A stretch of 12,577 nucleotides of DNA from an uncultured Lewinella sp. (GTDB lineage: Bacteria; Bacteroidota; Bacteroidia; Chitinophagales; Saprospiraceae): NCBI GenBank assembly GCA_938021455.1, contig CALIGP010000083.1:1-12577 (forward strand), written 5' to 3'. The position numbers and the translations under genes are program-made. Positions 7,438-12,577 of the stretch are shown piece by piece. The notes below the pieces were generated by a model, which was not told the DNA's origin, did not search any database, and saw only the letters and a program-made list of their open reading frames with translations. How positions within the stretch are numbered: position 1 is the first letter of the stretch; each line of letters begins with the position of its first letter.

Positions 7438-9645
7438 ATGAGAATTTTACTAGCAAGTCTATTATTCGCCGTCCTTTTTTCCTGCAATGAAAAAGCAGGG
7501 AACTCGGACTATCCGCCAATGTTTGCAGAAGAGCTGGCGCGGACGCAGGTGCAAGTGGAATCCTTTATGGAGCAAGGGGTGGAAGTCCCAACACCGAAGG
7601 ATATGGCTGGCGGCTATACCCATGAAGTCCATAAGCAAAACTGGAAAACGCTGGGCGCTGCCGCCGCCCTTTACCGACATACGGGCGAAGAACGGTACGC
7701 GGTCTTTGTACGCGATGCCTTGTTGGCGTATGCGGCCGTCTACCAAGACTGGCCCATTCACCCTACGGATCGCTCCTACGCTACGGGCCGTATCTTCTGG
7801 CAGTGCCTCAACGATGCGAACTGGCTCGTATACGTCAGTCAGGCTTATGCCGATATCTACGATTGGATCGACGAAGAAACCCGGACGACTCTCAATACGG
7901 ACCTCTTCCGGCCGATGGCAGACTTTCTCTCCGTCGAGAACCCTCAATTCTTCAACCGTATCCACAACCATAGTACCTGGGCCAATGCTGCCGTTGGTAT
8001 GATCGGTCTGGTGATGGAAGACGAAGAACTGGTGCAGCGGGCCCTCTACGGCATCCCCGCTGACCAATTGCCGGACGACCTTCGGGACGACGATTCCGGA
8101 CGCATTAAGTCTGAAACCGGCCGCGCGGGCTTTCTCGCTCAACTGGACCTTTCCTTTTCCCCCGATGGCTACTTCACCGAAGGACCATATTACCTGCGAT
8201 ACGCCCTCTCTCCTTTCCTGCTCTTCGGGCGGATGCTGGGAGACAAACGCCCTGACCTGGGCGTACTGGAATATCGGGACGGAATTCTGGGAAAAGCCAT
8301 CTTTGGTATGCTCTCTCAGGCGGACCCAACGGGAGACTTCTTCCCGCTTAACGATTCCCAGAAGGGGATGTCTGTCTACGCCCCTGAGGTGGTCAAAGCA
8401 GTAGACTACGGCTACTTCTATTATGGCAAAAGCGAAGAGTTACTTTCTCTGGCTGAGAAGCAAGGAAGTGTAACTCTTGATGAGGCGGGCTTGACGGTTG
8501 CCAGAGCAGTCGCTGCCGGCAAGGCGAAACCCTTTAAGCCGACCTCCGTTGCCTACACTGACGGGCCGGAAGGTGATGAAGGTGGTGTCGGCGTTCTTCG
8601 GGCAACCGGCTCCGCTGAGGAAACCACCACCCTGGTGATGAAATACTCCGCTCAGGGAATGGGGCACGGGCATTTTGACAAATTAGCTTACTCCCTTTAC
8701 AACCACACCGGTGAAGTCATTCAGGATTATGGGGCCGCCCGTTGGGTGAATATTGATCAGAAGGGTGGGGGGCGTTACCTGCGGGAGAACAACACCTTCG
8801 CTAAGCAGAGTATCGCACACAATACATTGGTCATTGGGCAAACTTCCCACTACGAGGGAGACATTCGGATTGGTGAAAAGCACCACCCCGATTTATATGC
8901 TTTCGAGACGAGTGATGCTGACCTTCAGCTTATGAGTGCAAAAGCATCGAACGTTTATCCTGGCCGGGAATTACACCGTAGCCAATGGCTGCTAACGGAT
9001 GATGCATTTGCCCATCCACTCCTGATTGATATCTTCCGGGTAATGGGTGGGGAATCGGCTACTTTAGATCTGCCAACCTGGTATCACGGCCAGTTGCTAC
9101 AGACGAATTTTGCTTACCGGACCAACAATGACTTAGCCCCACTTGGTAGTGGCCAGGGCTATCAGCATATCTGGCTGGAGGCTTCCGCCAAGCCGGATAC
9201 CAATCTACTGAGCTTCAATTTCTTCAACGAAGACGTGTTCTACACACAAACCTCCGTCGGGCAGGCGGGAGATGAATTTCTCTTCGTTCGCTTGGGGGCT
9301 AATGACCCGGAGTTTAATCTCCGGCGTGACCAGGCCGTCGTCCATCGACGTAAGGTAGCCGGAAATAGCACCTTCGTCAGCCTGCTCGAAACCCACGGAA
9401 GCTACTCAACGCTGGATGAGGTGGCTCGCGAGCCGTTTGGCCACATTACCGACCTTAAGCTACTGGTCGATACGGATAGCTATACGGCTATTTCCTTCCG
9501 CCACAAAAACGGCCAAGACTGGATGCTCCTGCTGTCTAATCAGGATGCGTCCCCCGATGGCCAACACAATTTAGTAATCAACGGAGCCACCCACGAATGG
9601 AATGGCGTCCATCATCTGATAAAAACAAACGATGAAAGCAAGTAA
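7438..9645 (+). CDS. PL17 family oligoalginate lyase, lipoprotein
   Basis: A 735-residue exolytic alginate lyase that releases unsaturated monouronates from oligoalginate. The lipoprotein signal is MRILLASLLFAVLFSC (Cys16), suggesting anchoring to a membrane, probably facing the periplasm. Residues about 25-340 are the alpha/alpha toroid with NHSTW (N177, H178) and DGYFTEGPYYLRY (243-255, containing the catalytic Tyr candidates). Residues about 370-735 are the heparinase II/III-like beta-sheet part. H412 (GHGHFDK), D430 (QDYG) and H461 (SIAHN) are spaced exactly like the Zn ligands H415, D433 and H464 of Saccharophagus Alg17c, and Y447 lines up with Y450 (Alg17c numbers from memory). All key residues are present, so it should be active. 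It lies 3 nt after the PL6 gene, and its last 14 nt overlap the cupin gene, indicating cotranscription and translational coupling. Confidence 0.96.
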   Translation: MRILLASLLFAVLFSCNEKAGNSDYPPMFAEELARTQVQVESFMEQGVEVPTPKDMAGGYTHEVHKQNWKTLGAAAALYRHTGEERYAVFVRDALLAYAAVYQDWPIHPTDRSYATGRIFWQCLNDANWLVYVSQAYADIYDWIDEETRTTLNTDLFRPMADFLSVENPQFFNRIHNHSTWANAAVGMIGLVMEDEELVQRALYGIPADQLPDDLRDDDSGRIKSETGRAGFLAQLDLSFSPDGYFTEGPYYLRYALSPFLLFGRMLGDKRPDLGVLEYRDGILGKAIFGMLSQADPTGDFFPLNDSQKGMSVYAPEVVKAVDYGYFYYGKSEELLSLAEKQGSVTLDEAGLTVARAVAAGKAKPFKPTSVAYTDGPEGDEGGVGVLRATGSAEETTTLVMKYSAQGMGHGHFDKLAYSLYNHTGEVIQDYGAARWVNIDQKGGGRYLRENNTFAKQSIAHNTLVIGQTSHYEGDIRIGEKHHPDLYAFETSDADLQLMSAKASNVYPGRELHRSQWLLTDDAFAHPLLIDIFRVMGGESATLDLPTWYHGQLLQTNFAYRTNNDLAPLGSGQGYQHIWLEASAKPDTNLLSFNFFNEDVFYTQTSVGQAGDEFLFVRLGANDPEFNLRRDQAVVHRRKVAGNSTFVSLLETHGSYSTLDEVAREPFGHITDLKLLVDTDSYTAISFRHKNGQDWMLLLSNQDASPDGQHNLVINGATHEWNGVHHLIKTNDESK

Positions 9646-9985
9646 AGAATTCATTTTCGGCAAAGACATTGCCTGGGAAGAAGTAGGTCCCGGCCTGAAG
9701 CGCCAAATTATGGGCTATGATGATAAGATCATGCTCGTAAAGGTAGACTTTCAGGTAGGTGCCGTTGGGCAACTACATGAGCACTACCACAGCCAGGTTA
9801 CCTACGTCGAAAGCGGCGCGTTTGAAATGACGATTGGTGATGAAGTGAAAGTCATCCGAGGTGGAGACTCTTACTACATCCCACCCCACGTTATGCACGG
9901 CTGTGTATGCGTAGAAGCAGGTGTACTCATTGATGTCTTTAGCCCACACCGTGAAGACTTCATGGACTCAATTCCAAAGACATGA
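9632..9985 (+). CDS. kdgF: KdgF-like cupin, unsaturated uronate ring-opening enzyme
   Basis: A 117-residue single-domain cupin, usual length for KdgF. KdgF converts the cyclic 4,5-unsaturated monouronates released by lyases into the linear ketonised product (DEH/DKI). Cupin motif 1 is HEHYHSQVTYVESG, with likely metal ligands H49, H51 and Q55. Motif 2 contains IPPHVMHG with H89. D101 and R107 (LIDVFSPHRED) have the six-residue spacing of the catalytic Asp102/Arg108 pair of Yersinia KdgF (from memory). There is no signal peptide, so it is cytoplasmic. It overlaps PL17 by 14 nt, and its TGA stop overlaps the next start as ATGA. Its position directly after an exolytic lyase and before a uronate transporter supports the assignment over other small cupins. 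Confidence 0.92.
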   Translation: MKASKEFIFGKDIAWEEVGPGLKRQIMGYDDKIMLVKVDFQVGAVGQLHEHYHSQVTYVESGAFEMTIGDEVKVIRGGDSYYIPPHVMHGCVCVEAGVLIDVFSPHREDFMDSIPKT

Positions 9986-11301
9986 AATTATCAGGACTAA
10001 GATGGTGGGTCGTAGCGCTGATTGCACTGGCGACCGTCATTAATTACATTGACCGGCAATCACTTAACGTGCTCTGGCCGGAGATTTCTGTTGATCTCTT
10101 TCCCGATAAGACGGAGGATCAGCGAAAGGAGATTTACGCCTTCATTTCCGTTGTTTTTGTCTTTTCCTACGCCTTCGGGCAGGCCATTTTTGGGAAGATC
10201 TTTGACTGGATCGGAACACGCCTGGGTTTTGTACTGTCGATCGGGGTCTGGTCTATAGCCACGGCCCTACACGCAGTGGCGGGTAGCGTAATGAGCTTTT
10301 CCATATTCAGGTCGCTTCTTGGTGTTGCCGAGGCAGGTAACTGGCCTGGTGCAACGAAGGGTAATGCAGAGTGGTTTCCGACTAAGGAACGCGCACTTGC
10401 TCAGGGAATTTTTAATTCCGGGGCAGCCATTGGCGGTATTATTTCGATTCCACTTATTGCTTACCTCTCTATCCACTTCGGCTGGAAGACCATTTTTGTT
10501 CTGGTAGGTCTTGCGGGCTTATTATGGTTGATTCCGTGGCTGATCCTAGTGAAATCACCACCAAAGTCTCACCCCTGGATTACGGAAGAAGAAAAAGAAT
10601 ACATTCTAACGGGACAGCAGAACCAGGACATGGACGAGGACGGTAGCTACGATGAAGGCTACAACCCCGATACGATGACCATGCTCTCTCATAAAGAAAG
10701 CTGGGGCGTCATTATCGCCTCGGCAGTCATTGATCCTATCTGGTGGTTATTCGTCTTCTGGATTCCCATCTACCTGTCGGAAGTGTACGGCATGGACGTC
10801 AAGACCATCGGTATCTACGGATGGGTCCCTTACGTAGGGGCTATGTTCGGAGCCTGGTTCGGCGGGCTGTTGGCCCAGAACCGTATTAAGGCAGGTTGGA
10901 ACGTAGACCGAACCCGAAAACTGGTCATCACCCTCGGGTGTGTGATTATGCTGCCGGCCTTACTGGCCATGTCTAACCCCGGAGCGCCGGTTATGGCCGT
11001 GTTACTGATGGCTGTCATCCTATTTGGTTTTCAAACGGCCATCGGGAATGTACAAACCTTACCCAGCGACTTTTTTGGCGGAAAAACGGTTGGTACGCTT
11101 GCCGGCCTGGCCGGCATGGCTGCTAAACTAGCAGTAGCTGGCCTTACGTCATTAGTCCCCTGGTTGACTTCCGGAGGAAACTACACCCCTGCTTTTGTAA
11201 TTGGTGCGGCCCTGGCCGCTATTGCCATCGCAAGTGTCTGGATTCTATGTCCTACAATAGAACCTCTGAAGCCGAAAAGTCAAGACTACGGGCTTGATTA
11301 A
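9982..11301 (+). CDS. MFS transporter, anion:cation symporter family (hexuronate/DEH uptake)
   Basis: A 439-residue inner-membrane protein with about 12 hydrophobic segments and a charged central loop at about residues 195-235 (EEEKEYIL, MDEDGSYDEGY). It belongs to the ExuT/DgoT-like anion:cation symporter group. D24-R25 (NYIDRQ) and R110/E117 (RSLLGVAE) match the proton- and substrate-coupling residues D46, R47, R126 and E133 of E. coli DgoT (from memory), and the signature GNWPGATKGNAEWFP is typical. Members carry galacturonate, glucuronate or galactonate. In alginate loci the homologous carrier imports unsaturated monouronate or DEH, which fits the order lyase, KdgF, transporter. The substrate is inferred from context. 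The start overlaps the kdgF stop (ATGA), implying translational coupling, and a terminator follows 17 nt after the stop. Confidence 0.93.
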   Translation: MKLSGLRWWVVALIALATVINYIDRQSLNVLWPEISVDLFPDKTEDQRKEIYAFISVVFVFSYAFGQAIFGKIFDWIGTRLGFVLSIGVWSIATALHAVAGSVMSFSIFRSLLGVAEAGNWPGATKGNAEWFPTKERALAQGIFNSGAAIGGIISIPLIAYLSIHFGWKTIFVLVGLAGLLWLIPWLILVKSPPKSHPWITEEEKEYILTGQQNQDMDEDGSYDEGYNPDTMTMLSHKESWGVIIASAVIDPIWWLFVFWIPIYLSEVYGMDVKTIGIYGWVPYVGAMFGAWFGGLLAQNRIKAGWNVDRTRKLVITLGCVIMLPALLAMSNPGAPVMAVLLMAVILFGFQTAIGNVQTLPSDFFGGKTVGTLAGLAGMAAKLAVAGLTSLVPWLTSGGNYTPAFVIGAALAAIAIASVWILCPTIEPLKPKSQDYGLD

Positions 11302-11318
11302 GCAACTTTAGAAAAAGT

Positions 11319-11358
11319 AAAATCCCGAAGAAAAAACGAGCTTTTTTTTCGGGATTTT
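11319..11358 (+). terminator. Rho-independent terminator of the alginate operon
   Basis: AAAATCCCGAAGAAAAA pairs with TTTTTTTTCGGGATTTT over 17 bp (one G-U), with the short loop ACGAGC. T-rich sequence (CTTTTG) follows, and the A-rich left arm would make it work in both directions. It lies 17 nt past the MFS stop. Confidence 0.9.
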
Positions 11359-11360
11359 CT

Positions 11361-11388
11361 TTTGATCAAAATTTAGAGTGTAAATTTG
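11361..11388 (+). promoter_or_regulatory. Promoter candidate for kdgK
   Basis: TTTG (11361-11364) and TAAATTTG (11381-11388) match the Bacteroidota -33 and -7 elements exactly, with a 16-nt spacer, somewhat shorter than the usual 19. It lies just after the terminator. Transcription would begin near 11394 and leave a leader of about 155 nt. GACCTTTG (11476-11483) is a weaker alternative -7 element nearer the gene, without a good -33. Confidence 0.5.
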
Positions 11389-11550
11389 ACACAGTATTGG
11401 GATGTTTAACCATCTATTGCTGTGTAACGAACCTCTGTTGCTACGTTTTAGAACAACTCGGAAAAACATTGTCCCGACCTTTGCGGTGGGGTATCTATGT
11501 TTCCAAAACGTTATACTCATCAATTTTTTTAGCACCCAAAATTTTTTCTC

Positions 11551-12577
11551 GTGCCACGTATTGTAACCTTCGGCGAAATTATGCTTCGCCTCAGCCCTCC
11601 GGGCTGGAAACGTTTTTCTCAGGCTTCCTCCTTCGAAGTTATCTATGGTGGTGGTGAATCCAACGTTGCCGTCACCCTGGCGAACTACGGTATGGACGCC
11701 CGCTTTGTCACTCGTCTGCCTAAAAACGACATTGGTGATTGTGCCCTTAACGCGCTACGCAGCCGTGGGGTAGATACCAGCCACGTTGTTCGGGGCGGAG
11801 AACGCCTGGGCATTTACTTCCTGGAGACCGGCGCTATGCAGCGGGGCTCTAAGGTCGTCTACGATCGCGACCACTCCGGCATGGCGACGATTGAACCCGG
11901 AGAGATCGACTGGGATTCCGTCTTTGAAGGCGTAGACTGGTTTCACTGGACGGGGATTACCCCGGCCCTGAGCCAAACCGCCGCCGATGCTTGCCTGGAA
12001 GCCTGTAAAGTGGCTTCCGCTAAAGGAATCACCATTAGCACCGACCTGAACTACCGCAAAAAGCTCTGGAACTACGGCAAATCTCCCCAGGAGATCATGC
12101 CCGCACTGGTAGAGCATTGCGACATCATTCTCGGCAACGAGGAGGACGCAGAGAAACACTTTGACATCCACCCGGAGAGCGTGGACGTTACCAAAGGGGA
12201 CACCATGGACCCGGAGGCTTACCTCCCCGTCTGTAAAGCACTGATGAAGCGCTTCCCGAAAGCGAAGAAAGTGATCACCACGTTGCGAGGCTCTATCTCC
12301 GCCAGCCACAACACCTGGTCTGGTGTCATGTGGGACGGCGAGAAGATGTACACCGCGCCAACGTACCAACTGAGCCACATTGTGGACCGGGTTTGAGGCG
12401 GAGACAGCTTCATGGGAGGTCTCATCTATAGCCTGCAGACCTGGCCGGATGATGACGCAAAAGCCTTGCGCTTTGCCGTTGCGGCTTCCGCCCTCAAGCA
12501 TTCCATCTTCGGCGACGCTAACCTGGCGACGCCAGAAGAGGTAATGGCCCTTATGGAAGGTGACGGAAGTGGCCGGG
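11551..12577 (+). pseudogene. kdgK: 2-keto-3-deoxygluconate kinase (PfkB family), interrupted by an in-frame TGA; partial at right edge
   Basis: KdgK phosphorylates 2-keto-3-deoxygluconate to KDPG for Entner-Doudoroff cleavage. From GTG 11551 the frame gives TFGEIMLRLSPPGWKRF, then YGGGESNVAVTLANYG, RLGIYFLETGA, TDLNYRKKLW, GNEEDA and HIVDRV, all characteristic of KdgK. TGA at 12394-12396 (codon 282) then ends the frame. The same frame continues without another stop as GGDSFMGGLIY, then FAVAASALKHSIFGD and EGDGSGR to the window edge, exactly the expected C-terminus. The normal motif is DRVGGGDSF, so a GGA or similar Gly codon became TGA. The lost position is the first Gly of the GxGD anion hole, and Asp285, the catalytic base, lies after the stop. 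A 281-residue product should therefore be inactive. TGA is a normal stop for gntR and kdgF here, so Gly recoding is unlikely. A recent nonsense mutation or a sequence error fits best. The family call is firm; loss of function is inferred. Confidence 0.9.

Noticed and set aside
7462..8142. 226-codon antisense open frame inside the PL17 gene
   Set aside because: A mirror of the codon bias in a clearly conserved PL17 gene; no signal or domain of its own.
12394..12396. Genetic code change with UGA read as Gly (as in Gracilibacteria)
   Set aside because: gntR and kdgF both end naturally with TGA at their expected lengths, and no other internal TGA is found in any gene.
12394..12423. TGA in kdgK as a selenocysteine codon, with GAGAC / GTCTC (12401-12405, 12419-12423) as a SECIS-like stem
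   Set aside because: The downstream bases encode the conserved GGDSFMGGLIY and are explained by the protein. The position is a Gly in KdgK, no selenoprotein of this family is known to me, and the stem is short and close to the codon.
11755..12501. 248-codon antisense open frame over kdgK
   Set aside because: A shadow frame opposite a GC-rich conserved gene. It spans the internal TGA only because it is on the other strand.

Overview
The window looks like a chromosomal segment from a marine member of the Bacteroidota, probably Saprospiria (Lewinella-like). That reading rests on two proteins with Type IX secretion (T9SS) C-terminal sorting domains, several lipoproteins with Bacteroidota-style signal peptides, and promoters of the TTTG / TAnnTTTG type. 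The taxonomic guess is inference. The core is an alginate degradation and uronate catabolism locus.

Layout, left to right. (1) Positions 1-1204, minus strand: a di-heme cytochrome c peroxidase (MauG/CcpA family) lipoprotein that runs off the left edge. (2) Positions 1205-1615: a divergent intergenic region. (3) Positions 1616-3712, plus strand: two adjacent secreted T9SS proteins without a recognisable catalytic domain. The second carries a DNRLRE/CBM96-like module, a class that includes alginate-binding modules. (4) Positions 3807-4594: a FadR-subfamily GntR regulator. Its promoter is overlaid by a perfect 14-bp inverted repeat made of two UxuR/PdhR-like TTGGTnnACCAA operators. (5) Positions 4595-5127: a long non-coding gap with hairpins and a direct repeat. 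(6) Positions 5128-11301: a tight operon of PL6 alginate lyase lipoprotein, PL17 oligoalginate lyase lipoprotein, KdgF-type cupin and an MFS uronate transporter, with gaps of 3 nt or overlaps of 14 and 4 nt. It is closed by a strong hairpin terminator. (7) Positions 11361-12577: a separate promoter and a GTG-started 2-keto-3-deoxygluconate kinase gene, kdgK, which runs to the right edge.

Proposed pathway (established for these families): PL6 cuts alginate at or outside the cell surface. PL17 releases unsaturated monouronates exolytically. KdgF accelerates ring opening to DEH (4-deoxy-L-erythro-5-hexoseulose uronate). The MFS carrier imports uronate. A DEH reductase, not in this window, would give 2-keto-3-deoxygluconate, which KdgK phosphorylates. 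No SusC/SusD pair is present in the window.

The two most notable observations are these. First, kdgK is interrupted by a single in-frame TGA exactly at the first glycine of its GxGD anion-hole/catalytic motif, while the reading frame on both sides stays conserved. Second, the regulator's -33 promoter element is embedded in its double operator.
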